64,000 bases of DNA, from positions 1 through 64,000 of the forward strand of contig NZ_AKJW01000007.1 in the NCBI RefSeq assembly GCF_000282135.1, given 5' to 3'. Each line of letters opens with the position of its first letter. Position 1 is the stretch's first letter. A program made the position numbers and the translations under genes. The stretch is from Herbaspirillum sp. CF444 (lineage in GTDB: Bacteria > Pseudomonadota > Gammaproteobacteria > Burkholderiales > Burkholderiaceae_D). The notes below the pieces were generated by a model. It had not been told where the DNA came from and did not search any database. It was given only the letters and a program-made list of their open reading frames with translations. This document shows, piece after piece, positions 54,941 to 63,268 of the stretch.

Positions 54941-56116
54941 TCAGACGAACGCCTGTTTACCGACAAGGCCTTTATCCATCAAACTTGTTAAAGCTCTTGA
55001 AATATCTGCCCACAGATTTTCGCTTGTTATCAGTTGTGCGCCGCGTGTCATTGTTTGAGAAGAGAGCTGAGAGAGAATCTTGTATTCGACTGCAGTCAAT
55101 CTGTGGATCTGTCCCAACGCATAGACGTCAATTTCGTTTGTATTTGTTGTTGTATCCAGTGATGCTATATCGAACGATATCCGACGAAAGCTATCCTCCT
55201 CGCCAGCCAAATTCAGAGAAGGAAAGTTTGCTCTGATGCGAGAGCTTGCGTGGCCCGCATAGAATGTTTTGGAAAATTTTTCTAGATTTTCGGAAGTGAT
55301 TAATCTCTGAAAATGATTTTCACAAACCTTTAGTAGTTCTTCTCGATTCGTGCAGGACTGGCGAATATCGTGATACGAGAGCCCATATTTCTCTCTCGCT
55401 AGTCCCCATTGAACAAAATCCATCATCGTGGGATAGACCAGACTAATCGTCAGGTGAAGACTCTTTTCATTTAATGCAATTACATCGTGCCATGTTCCTT
55501 TCGGGACAAACATCACATCTCCGGACGAAATTACCAGTTCAACACCTCGATCTGAGGCTGACGGCGCTTGGATGTCTTTCACAGTCGCCTTTCTTTTTGC
55601 GTCGACAGACGAAGCAAAGAACTGCCATCTCTTTCGTCCCTCAAGCTGAATGACGATTACGTCATGATCATCATTGTGGATACCGAAGCCGGAGATGCTG
55701 CCAAAAGAGACGTAGGCATTCGCGGTTGACTGAGCGCCAAGCGTTCCACCCAGCGTTTCAGTTAGATTTCCTACGCTGGGAACTAATTCGTTCACAGCCT
55801 CAAGAACTCCTGTAACACCCTCCCTCATCAAGACATGGAGTTCGTTAATTAGAAGATGATCCGTCGTACGGCCAAATCGGTCCCGGGCATGTCGAAATGC
55901 TCTTCTGTTAACTTCTTCGTGCTCACTTGCGGTAGACATTCGAAATCTGTCATTCGTAATTCGATTGCACGACAAGCATGAGTTTAATTCTCTCCACGAA
56001 AATACTTGCTCCAATTCCTCTTTTTCAAAACGCCCACTCCAGAATGTTTTTTGAGCATGGCTATCTCGAAAATCACTACGTCGCAACAAGAGCTGTGCAA
56101 AATTACTTCCATTCAT
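54941..56116 (-). CDS. JmjC/Cupin_4-type 2-oxoglutarate oxygenase
   Basis: A 391-residue protein of the ribosomal-oxygenase-like (YcfD/RoxA) fold. The iron facial triad is visible: His and Asp in FGIHNDDHDVIVIQLEGRKRWQFF (about His147/Asp149) and the distal His in PKGTWHDVIALNEKSLHLTIS (about His210). The C-terminal ~150 residues form a winged-helix-like dimer region, as in ROX proteins. Likely reaction is hydroxylation of a residue in a peptide or protein. The start at 56116 follows GGAGG at 6-nt spacing, 12 nt inside the stop of the ABC gene. Candidate tailoring enzyme for the small peptide. Confidence 0.85.
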   Translation of the reverse strand: MNGSNFAQLLLRRSDFRDSHAQKTFWSGRFEKEELEQVFSWRELNSCLSCNRITNDRFRMSTASEHEEVNRRAFRHARDRFGRTTDHLLINELHVLMREGVTGVLEAVNELVPSVGNLTETLGGTLGAQSTANAYVSFGSISGFGIHNDDHDVIVIQLEGRKRWQFFASSVDAKRKATVKDIQAPSASDRGVELVISSGDVMFVPKGTWHDVIALNEKSLHLTISLVYPTMMDFVQWGLAREKYGLSYHDIRQSCTNREELLKVCENHFQRLITSENLEKFSKTFYAGHASSRIRANFPSLNLAGEEDSFRRISFDIASLDTTTNTNEIDVYALGQIHRLTAVEYKILSQLSSQTMTRGAQLITSENLWADISRALTSLMDKGLVGKQAFV

Positions 56117-56127
56117 CGCTACCTCCA

Positions 56128-57486
56128 TTAATGACGTATTTCAACCACCACTTTTGTCTTGCTGACTTCATCCAATATCAGATCGATGCACTGAGTATTT
56201 TTGGCATCTATGTTGGCGTCCCACTCATCTAGCAGTAAGTATTTGATATCGTCAATTTGCAGTATCTCTGCAATTAACGAGGCCGTTTTCTGACCAGTAG
56301 ACATACTCTCGTCATTTGTCTTCCAAGTGAGATCGGCGTGATTCGCGGGCAAGAGAAAGCTGTCGTCTTTGTATCGGTTTTTCAATGCCAATAGGACGGT
56401 AGATTTTCCACTACCATTCGCACCACTAATCTTGAATCGCCCGTTTTTTGCGAGAGAAACCATCTCCACTGCGACCGTGGCGTCATTCACGGACTCTCCG
56501 TTCATGATTATTGTTTTAATCTCTCCGCGACGGATGGTGTTTTCGTCCGACATCATCATCTCGGCTTCAAACAAAACAGCCAGCCTTGCTTGCATGGAGA
56601 AAAAATCAAGCGCCTTATACACCAGTGCGCTGAGTGAATTCAGGATGAGAAATACACGAGTCAAGCTAACAATGACGGCGGCAAGAATCGCAGGCGCTGA
56701 ATGACCGTCTCTGACGATCGATACGATAAGGAATATGGTTGGACCCAATGACGCCGTTGCCAGAAGAATATTCCCGGCCTGCTTCAGCAATTGCAATCGA
56801 CTCGATGAGGAATAGAAATCTCTGCTTGCGTTGGCAGTTTTTTCTTGCCATAGAAGCTGGCTATGTTTATTGCCTAGAGCGAGATTTTCCCAGCATTTAT
56901 CCAACACTCCGGAGAAGCTGACATAGTTGTTTTCATATATTGAGGATGCGGTCGATACAAGGTGCCGCAATCCTAAAACGATCAAAAAGCAAAGTACTAA
57001 ACTTAGACCGTAACCGAATAGTAGTTGAGGCGGGAGAAGGAGGCCGATGACGATCATGCTCAATGCACTATTTAGCGAAAAACTCGCGAGGTCATGTACC
57101 GCAGAGACATAATCTCTGATCATTAAATATGAACTGCGAGCAAGAACAGACTTTGTTCGCTCGCGTAATTCTGGATTGCGATACCGCTCAACATTTCCCG
57201 ACACTGAAAAAATCAATTTCCGAGCAAAACTTGCATGCGCGCTATTGATCCATTTTTGGAGAAAGACGAACGACATGGTCCCGGGAATATAAGGAACGGT
57301 CATTGAAAGAAGATACAAATAGAGATAAGCAGAAAATGCTTCATGTGCCTGGAATCTCTCGATGATTTTGGTCAAAAAAACCGTTGATCCGGCAACAATT
57401 GATTGATGGACAAGGACGAGTGCCAAGGCAACCCAGGCGCTGGGATGGACATATAAAATTTGCCATTTCCATTTTCTCAAGCTCAC
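56128..57486 (-). CDS. ABC transporter, fused membrane and compact ATPase domains
   Basis: A 452-residue half-transporter with about six transmembrane helices (residues 12-310), then a short nucleotide-binding domain of about 130 residues. Walker A is ISGANGSGKSTVLLAL (near 350), the signature is degenerate (MSTGQKTAS, near 394), Walker B is KYLLLDEWDAN (near 420) and the H-loop His is in EIRH at the very end. The compact domain lacks most of the usual helical subdomain. It is likely an inner-membrane peptide exporter of the cluster. No C39 leader peptidase. GTG start after GGAGATC. Confidence 0.85.
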   Translation of the reverse strand: MSLRKWKWQILYVHPSAWVALALVLVHQSIVAGSTVFLTKIIERFQAHEAFSAYLYLYLLSMTVPYIPGTMSFVFLQKWINSAHASFARKLIFSVSGNVERYRNPELRERTKSVLARSSYLMIRDYVSAVHDLASFSLNSALSMIVIGLLLPPQLLFGYGLSLVLCFLIVLGLRHLVSTASSIYENNYVSFSGVLDKCWENLALGNKHSQLLWQEKTANASRDFYSSSSRLQLLKQAGNILLATASLGPTIFLIVSIVRDGHSAPAILAAVIVSLTRVFLILNSLSALVYKALDFFSMQARLAVLFEAEMMMSDENTIRRGEIKTIIMNGESVNDATVAVEMVSLAKNGRFKISGANGSGKSTVLLALKNRYKDDSFLLPANHADLTWKTNDESMSTGQKTASLIAEILQIDDIKYLLLDEWDANIDAKNTQCIDLILDEVSKTKVVVEIRH

Positions 57487-57536
57487 AAGATCTCCGTTGT
57501 TGTCTACGTGGCGCGTCTCTTTGCCGAGAGGCTATT

Positions 57537-58439
57537 TCAGCTAACACGTTTGAAGTTGCGAGTTAGATTCCTGTGCAAGGGAAGAAACTCGTTTTCGAGT
57601 ATTTGGCGAGCATTCCTCAACAAATCTGCAGCTCGTTCATGAAAGATAAAATCATTGGATGAGATGGCGCTTTCCGTTGATAGTATCGATTCATCTAATT
57701 GTTCAATCATCAGATCAGTTGGTGGATGAACACGAGGATTCGTCGGATGGCCGAGATGGTACTTGCGGAACAAGAGTACTTCCGTTGCGACGACAATACT
57801 GTGCAAAACCTTGTCCAAGGGGCGGGATGCATTGAGGATCGCTGATCGCGCCCATGTTGAACGATCCATCACCATTTCGTATGAATAGTGTTTGTATCGA
57901 AGTTCATCTAAGAACATCGCATGGTGGGTAAATTCATGTATCAGCATTTCCACGATATCCGCTGTTGTATAGGCGGTTTTTGGGTTTGCCCAGATCAGGC
58001 CGATGGCTTGGGATGTTGATCCTCCTTTGGCAACGCGCGAAGGCAAAATGAATATATCGGTAACCACGGTTCTGACGATGGCCGCATAGTCCGGGGAATA
58101 CAAAGATAATTCCTGGAGTGCTTGTTTGATGCGGCTCTTTTTTTCGTTGACTTCTCCGTCCTGAGATATCTCGATGACGGCAGCTTGTTGTTTGTCGTCC
58201 AGCAATGAATCATTGGAGAAGTATTGACGCAACTTGGCAGCGTCATCTTCGTGTGTAATGAAAGAGACTTCACAAGAAGTCGTCTCTATTTCTCGCTGTC
58301 CCAAAGAGGCCAGAAATTTTCTATACCCGCCACGGGCTTGATTAAGTGAGTTGCAATTCTGACTGCCTTCGGAATCGACCGTCCCGATTAACGTTAGCAC
58401 TGTCTGTATTTGATCGGAATAGCTGGTTTGCAGGATCAT
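57537..58439 (-). CDS. HExxH protein, putative peptide beta-hydroxylase of a RiPP pathway
   Basis: A 300-residue protein with HEFTHH (His168, Glu169, His172) in VEMLIHEFTHHAMFLDELRYKHYS and a downstream helix SIVVATEVLLFRKYH. The topology matches the HExxH domain found in peptide-modifying proteins, some of which are 2-oxoglutarate-dependent peptide beta-hydroxylases rather than proteases; family placement is by eye. It lies directly downstream of the small peptide gene, separated by a 53-bp gap with a stem-loop. AGGAGAGAAAC precedes the ATG. It may be a zinc protease for leader removal or an iron hydroxylase. Confidence 0.75.
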   Translation of the reverse strand: MILQTSYSDQIQTVLTLIGTVDSEGSQNCNSLNQARGGYRKFLASLGQREIETTSCEVSFITHEDDAAKLRQYFSNDSLLDDKQQAAVIEISQDGEVNEKKSRIKQALQELSLYSPDYAAIVRTVVTDIFILPSRVAKGGSTSQAIGLIWANPKTAYTTADIVEMLIHEFTHHAMFLDELRYKHYSYEMVMDRSTWARSAILNASRPLDKVLHSIVVATEVLLFRKYHLGHPTNPRVHPPTDLMIEQLDESILSTESAISSNDFIFHERAADLLRNARQILENEFLPLHRNLTRNFKRVS

Positions 58440-58462
58440 GTTTCTCTCCTATCGAAGAAATA

Positions 58463-58484
58463 GGGACGCAAAAAATTGCGTCCC
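58463..58484 (-). terminator. stem-loop between precursor peptide and enzyme genes
   Basis: An 8-bp stem (GGGACGCA/TGCGTCCC) with a 6-nt loop lies in the 53-bp gap after the peptide stop. No long T-run follows, so it may be a partial terminator or mRNA-stabilising structure that keeps precursor mRNA in excess. Confidence 0.65.
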
Positions 58485-58492
58485 CCGAATGC

Positions 58493-58654
58493 TTACTTTT
58501 GATCTTCGTAAGCAATCATATTGAGAGGCTGATTCATATTCCATGCACGCCCATCGATTTGAGTTTCGACTTCTTTCTTGGTCGCATCAATGTCTTCTCG
58601 AGTGATTTTTTCGGCGGTGGATTTGACGATGGAATCGAGATTGATCTTCGACAT
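58493..58654 (-). CDS. putative RiPP precursor peptide, 53 residues
   Basis: A short gene with AAGGAG 7 nt before the ATG. The peptide starts MSKINLDSIVKSTAEKIT, continues with a Lys/Glu-rich helical stretch (REDIDATKKEVETQID) and ends GRAWNMNQPLNMIAYEDQK. The charged N-terminal part looks like a leader; the C-terminal 19 residues, richer in Asn, Met and aromatics, look like a core. No Cys, no Gly-Gly leader motif. First gene of a run with HExxH, ABC exporter and JmjC genes, which makes a precursor role the best explanation. No homologue recognised. Confidence 0.7.
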   Translation of the reverse strand: MSKINLDSIVKSTAEKITREDIDATKKEVETQIDGRAWNMNQPLNMIAYEDQK

Positions 58655-59019
58655 GTTTGGCTCCTTTAGTTAGTGCCACCGAATTGGTGGTGCCGTCACT
58701 ATCTCTCGTATTGCAATGACATTCAGTCGTAGAAATACGGATATGCAAACTGCGAGGAGCATTTCTTTCCCTGTTTTTCAGTGTTATTTGATGTGAATAT
58801 AGAAAAGCATCTATGTGATGACTCGAATGGCATGGTGCCGGGCGAATTTCATCCATTTCGATACAGCAAAGGATTGGATCTGCCTTTGTTTCAGGTCGAG
58901 AACATTGCCGCTAATGCAGAACATCGACTTTTCGGGTTGGCTCATGATGGCGGTCCAAAATGCAATGTTCTCCCAACGGGCGTGCCCGGATAATTCGACG
59001 CCGACTTCCAGTCTGATAT
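58655..59019. other. upstream region of the putative RiPP operon
   Basis: No gene supported. The first 150 bp are A+T-rich and must hold the peptide promoter; a dyad CCACC-GAATT-GGTGG at 58676-58690, 21 bp upstream of the peptide start codon, is a candidate operator. From about 58810 to 59010 open frames exist on both strands without start sites or recognisable similarity, probably decayed sequence at the island border. Confidence 0.5.
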
Positions 59020-59338
59020 TTCTTTGGTCTGGTCGGCGTGACCCAGGCGGTGCTGTCGCACATGCGCACCCGTCGCGTCGATGACGCATGTGCAGAACCA
59101 CATCGCCGACGATGAAGTCAGCACCGAGGGGCTGGCGCAACGCAACGGTCGTCAGATCGGCGACCCGCGCAAGACGGCGCAGGCCATTTTCATGGTGCTG
59201 GAGTCAGACCAGCCGCCGCTGCATCTGCTGCCCGGCGTCGGCGCGCTCTTGCAGGTCGGCAAGAAACTGAGCGCCTTGCAGGAAGAACTGGGCAAGTGGG
59301 GCGGGCTGTCGGTCAACACCAGTTTTGCCGAGGCGTAA
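59020..59338 (+). pseudogene. remnant of an SDR family oxidoreductase
   Basis: Two collapsed pieces of one short-chain dehydrogenase. The stretch 59020-59113 encodes FGLVGVTQAVLSHMRTRR, the helix before the catalytic serine. In another frame, 59081-59338 encodes the C-terminal part (IGDPRKTAQAIFMVLESDQPPLHLLPG ... FAEA). The nucleotide-binding N-terminus and the Ser-Tyr-Lys core are missing. G+C is like the native chromosome. The gene was apparently truncated when the neighbouring island arrived. Confidence 0.8.
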
Positions 59339-59513
59339 CTTTGCGGTAATTCGTCGGCAACTGGGCCGCCTGATTCCCCTTGCGTAGCCGCATCAGCCAA
59401 ATTGCCATGCCGAATGTTCATGGGCATAATGGCTTTTACACCCGAGCAGAACAAGAACAGAGGCGGCGGCGCTGTCATCGGATTCGGGGCCAGTGTTTCC
59501 ATCAGGAGAACGC

Positions 59514-62500
59514 ATGCGCAGGCTGAAGGGGAATCAGCATTACTTTCTGGCGCAGTTCCTGCCGTTGGCCGCCATGGTGCTGGCGGCGGCAGTCTTCTTC
59601 TATCACAGCCGCATCGACGCCGAACTGCATCGCCTGCAACTGGAGCAGCGTGAACGCGTGGCGTTGGGCGTGGCTTCGCTGACCAACGACATGGACGGGC
59701 CGCTGCGTCACCTGAGCATCCTGACCGGCGAACCGCCCATCGCGCGCGCGCTGAACGACCCGACACCGGCCAACCTGGCCGGCATGGCGGAGAGTTTTTT
59801 CACGTTGATGCTGCGCAATCCCTACTACGACCAGGTGCGCTGGATCGATCAGGACGGCATGGAAAAAGTGCGCCTGAACATGGGCAGCACCGGTCCGATG
59901 CCGGTCGCCGGCAAGCATCTGCAAAGCAAGAAGGACCGGCCGTATTTCACCGACGCCATGGCGCTGCCGCGCGGTGAAATACTCATCTCGCCGATGGATC
60001 TCAACGTCGAGAACGGCAAGATCGAAGTGCCGCACAAGCCCACCGTGCGGCTGGCGGTTCCTGTCTTTACCAGCGGCGGCCAGACGCGCGGAATCCTGAT
60101 CATCAACGTGCTCATGGCGCCGCTGTTGGACCGCTTCTCCAACCAGATCGAGCGCGGCGTCAACCGCGCCATGCTGCTCAACGGCGACGGCTTCTGGCTC
60201 TACAGCACCAACACCGCCGACGAGTGGGCCTTCATGTTCAAGCGCGACGACAGCCTCGGGCGCGACTATCCCGCGATCTGGAAACAGATGCAGGCGGAGC
60301 CGACCGGCAACATCATCGGCGACGACGGCATCTGGTCGTGGCAGCGCGTCGACATCAACGGCAACACCGGCCGCTATGGCCTGCACCAGCAGTCGCCCTG
60401 GACCGTGGCGCTGTACTTGCCGCAAAAGCGCCTGATCGTCGACAGCCATCGCATCCTGCTGCGGCTGGCCGGCTTCGTCGCGCTGATCCTGCTGGCGCTG
60501 GCCTTGCTGAGCTGGCAGTTGGCCATCCATCGCCGGCGTCGCGAGGCGGCCGTGCACGAGCGCCTGAAAGCCGAGGCCGAACTGGCCGCCAGCCAGGAGC
60601 GCGTGACCGACCTGCTGCGCCATCAGGAAACCCGTTCGGTGCTGGCCTCGATCGTGGCCTCGTCGGACGACGCCATCATCGGCAGCAGCCTCGACGACCT
60701 CATCAACAGCTGGAACCCCGGCGCCGAAAAAGTGTTCGGCTACGGCGCGCGCGAGATGATCAATCAATCGATCTACGTGCTGGTGCCGGCCGAAAAGAGC
60801 GAAGAAGCGCGCCGCATCACCGCGCAGATCATGCAGGGCGAAACGGTGGTCAACTTCGAGACCGCGCGCTGGCACCGGGACGGCCGCCTGCTCGATATCT
60901 CGGTCACGATTTCGCCGATCCTGGACGATGAAAAAAAGATCATCGGCACCTCCTACATCGCGCGCGACATCACCGAGCGCAAGCGCCTGGAAAAAGAACT
61001 GAACCAATACCGCCAGCGCCTCGAAGGGCTGGTCGAGCAGCAAACCAGGAACCTGCTCGACGCCAACCGCAACCTCGAACTGGCGCTGTCGCGGGCGGAA
61101 TCGGCCACGCGCGCCAAGACCAATTTCCTGTCCAACATGAGCCATGAGATCCGCACGCCGATGAACGCCGTGCTGGGGCTGACCTACCTGCTGGAAAAAA
61201 CCGCGCTCAACGCCGACCAGCGCAACCTCATGCAAAAGATCATCGCCGCCGGCCATTCGCTGCTGGGCATCATCAACGACATTCTCGACGTCTCCAAGAT
61301 CGAAGCCGGACGGCTGGAAATCGAGCACGTGCCGTTCCGCCTCAGCACGGTGCTGGAAAACGTCGTCAACATCACCGCGCCCGGCATCGGCGACAAGGAC
61401 GTGGAGCTGGTGGTCGGTTTCAACGACGTCGGTATCGAACACCTGCACGGCGACGCCCTGCGGCTGGAGCAGATCCTCACCAACCTCGCCAGCAACGCCA
61501 TCAAGTTCACCGCGCATGGCGAGATCAGCATCCACGTCTCCGTCGTCAGCGAAGTCGGCGACCAGGTCATGCTGCGTTTCGTCGTGACCGACAGCGGCAT
61601 CGGCATTCCCGAGGACCGCCAGCAAGACATCTTCCACGCCTTCACGCAGGAAGACACTTCCACCACGCGCCGCTATGGAGGCACCGGCCTGGGCCTGACC
61701 ATCTGCCGCCACCTGGTGCAACTGATGCGCGGCGAAATCGGCGTCGTCAGCGAACCGGGCAAGGGCAGCCAGTTCTGGTTCATGCTGCCGTTCCAGGTTG
61801 CACCCCAGGCCGCCGGGAAGTTGCCGATGGAAGGGCCGTTCACCGTGCTGGTGGCCGACGACAACGCCACCGCGCGCGCCGTGCTGGCCGACACCGTCAA
61901 GTCCATGGGATGGCAGGTCGATACGGTGGAGTCGGGCGAAGACGCGATTTCCAAAACCATGGTGCGGCTGCGCCACAACCTGGGCTACGACATTTTCCTG
62001 CTCGACTGGCGCATGCCCGGCATGGACGGCCTGGAGGCGGCCAGGGCAATCCGCGAGGCGTCGTCCTCGCATGCCCGCTCACCCATCGTGATCATGGTGA
62101 CGGCCCATGGCCGCGACGACGTCATGACCTCGCCGCACGCCGAATTGCTCGATGCCGTCATCACCAAGCCGGTCATGCCGTCGACGCTGTACAACACCAT
62201 CCTCCAGGTGCGCCAGCGCCGCGCGGCAAAGCCGGGCGCCGATAATGCCGCCGCTGCTGCTGCTGCTGCCGCCGCCGCCGCTGTGAGCGTCATCGACGAC
62301 CGCATCACCGGCGTGCGCGTGCTGGTGGTCGACGACAGCGAAATCAACCGCGAGGTCGCCAAGCGCATCCTTGAAGCCGACGGCGCCGAAGTCATCGCCG
62401 TCGCCGACGGCAGCGAAGCGGTCGACTGGCTGCGCGAACATCCGGACGGCGCCGACCTGGTGCTGATGGACATCCAGATGCCGGTCATGGACGGCTACAC

Positions 62501-63134
62501 CGCCACGCACGAGATCCGCGAAACGCTGCAATTGCGCCAACTGCCCGTCATCGCCCTGAGCGCCGGCGCCTTCAAGGCGCAGCAGGAGGCGGCCATGACG
62601 GCGGGCATGAACGGTTTCCTCTCCAAGCCCTACAACGTCGAGCAGATCATTTCGACGGTGCGCCAGCACATCGCGCATCTGTCGGCCGGCGAACTGGAGC
62701 GCCGCAACCAGGCCAGACCGGCCTACGCCTCGGCGAGCGTCGTCACGACCTTTCCGACCATGATCGAGACCGCCGCCGGCGCCACCCCCGGCCTGGACAT
62801 CGCGGTCGGTCTGGAAGCCTGGGGCAGCAAGGACGTCTACGGCAAATTCCTCGGCAAGTTCGCCGAACAATACGAGCAGACCGGCAGCGACATCCTCGCG
62901 CACCTCCTGGCCGGCGAGCCGGCGCCGGCCAGGACGCTGGCCCACAAGCTGCGCGGCAGCGCCGGCACGCTGGCGCTGACCGACGTGCATCGGCTGGCGG
63001 GCGAACTGGAGGCCTTGCTGTCCGGCGCCGATGTTGCCGCCGCCTCGGCTTCCGACTGCAAGGTCAAGGCGGCGGAACTGGACGCCGCGCTGCGTATCGC
63101 CCGGCGCGCCATTGCCGATTACAGCGGCGCCTGA
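59514..63134 (+). CDS. hybrid sensor histidine kinase with two receivers and Hpt
   Basis: A 1,206-residue multidomain phosphorelay protein. Transmembrane helices near residues 10-30 and 320-340 bracket a periplasmic Cache-type sensor (NPYYDQVRWIDQDGMEKVRLN). Then come PAS (about 385-500, IASSDDAIIGSSLDDLINSWNPGAE), HisKA with phospho-His near 544 (MSHEIRTPMNAVLGL), HATPase (DSGIGIPEDRQQDIF, RYGGTGLGLTIC), receiver 1 with Asp near 830 (FLLDWRMPGMDG), receiver 2 with Asp near 985 (LVLMDIQMPVMDG) and Hpt with His near 1144 (AHKLRGSAGTL). A 12-alanine linker joins the receivers. BarA/LuxQ-like layout. Start after CAGGAG. Partner regulator not in the window. Confidence 0.93.
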   Translation: MRRLKGNQHYFLAQFLPLAAMVLAAAVFFYHSRIDAELHRLQLEQRERVALGVASLTNDMDGPLRHLSILTGEPPIARALNDPTPANLAGMAESFFTLMLRNPYYDQVRWIDQDGMEKVRLNMGSTGPMPVAGKHLQSKKDRPYFTDAMALPRGEILISPMDLNVENGKIEVPHKPTVRLAVPVFTSGGQTRGILIINVLMAPLLDRFSNQIERGVNRAMLLNGDGFWLYSTNTADEWAFMFKRDDSLGRDYPAIWKQMQAEPTGNIIGDDGIWSWQRVDINGNTGRYGLHQQSPWTVALYLPQKRLIVDSHRILLRLAGFVALILLALALLSWQLAIHRRRREAAVHERLKAEAELAASQERVTDLLRHQETRSVLASIVASSDDAIIGSSLDDLINSWNPGAEKVFGYGAREMINQSIYVLVPAEKSEEARRITAQIMQGETVVNFETARWHRDGRLLDISVTISPILDDEKKIIGTSYIARDITERKRLEKELNQYRQRLEGLVEQQTRNLLDANRNLELALSRAESATRAKTNFLSNMSHEIRTPMNAVLGLTYLLEKTALNADQRNLMQKIIAAGHSLLGIINDILDVSKIEAGRLEIEHVPFRLSTVLENVVNITAPGIGDKDVELVVGFNDVGIEHLHGDALRLEQILTNLASNAIKFTAHGEISIHVSVVSEVGDQVMLRFVVTDSGIGIPEDRQQDIFHAFTQEDTSTTRRYGGTGLGLTICRHLVQLMRGEIGVVSEPGKGSQFWFMLPFQVAPQAAGKLPMEGPFTVLVADDNATARAVLADTVKSMGWQVDTVESGEDAISKTMVRLRHNLGYDIFLLDWRMPGMDGLEAARAIREASSSHARSPIVIMVTAHGRDDVMTSPHAELLDAVITKPVMPSTLYNTILQVRQRRAAKPGADNAAAAAAAAAAAAVSVIDDRITGVRVLVVDDSEINREVAKRILEADGAEVIAVADGSEAVDWLREHPDGADLVLMDIQMPVMDGYTATHEIRETLQLRQLPVIALSAGAFKAQQEAAMTAGMNGFLSKPYNVEQIISTVRQHIAHLSAGELERRNQARPAYASASVVTTFPTMIETAAGATPGLDIAVGLEAWGSKDVYGKFLGKFAEQYEQTGSDILAHLLAGEPAPARTLAHKLRGSAGTLALTDVHRLAGELEALLSGADVAAASASDCKVKAAELDAALRIARRAIADYSGA
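62247..62282 (+). repeat. GCN trinucleotide run encoding 12 alanines
   Basis: A run of GCC/GCT codons lies between the two receiver domains of the hybrid kinase. It is a slippage-prone microsatellite in a flexible linker. Confidence 0.85.
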
Positions 63135-63268
63135 ACATCGCGGCGTCACACATGGAACTAGGGCCTGCGGCGTGTCAGATGTTGTCCTGCAAACGACTTG
63201 CAGACTATCATCGCCGTCATCGCCATCATCGCGATCAACATCTGACCCATATCTTCCCGGAACAGGCC

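Larger units (their letters stand above)
53253..59019. mobile_element. low-G+C genomic island carrying a putative RiPP cluster
   Basis: From the stop of the LysR gene to the SDR remnant, base composition drops well below that of the flanks, codon use shifts toward A/T endings, and all six long genes plus one short peptide gene lie on the minus strand. The right edge abuts a decayed oxidoreductase gene. No integrase, transposase, tRNA or flanking direct repeat was found, so mobility is inferred from composition and the broken neighbour only. Confidence 0.6.

Noticed and set aside
57537-58439. Toxin of a toxin-antitoxin pair with the 53-residue peptide as antitoxin
   Set aside because: The companion genes (ABC exporter, JmjC oxygenase, regulator) fit a peptide-modification locus far better, and the HExxH protein does not resemble known toxins.
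58810-59010. A transposase fragment at the right edge of the island
   Set aside because: Open frames exist on both strands but none shows a transposase motif, so the idea cannot be supported.
59502-62072. An 856-codon open frame opposite the hybrid kinase
   Set aside because: It is antisense to well-conserved kinase and receiver domains and has no recognisable motif or ribosome-binding site.
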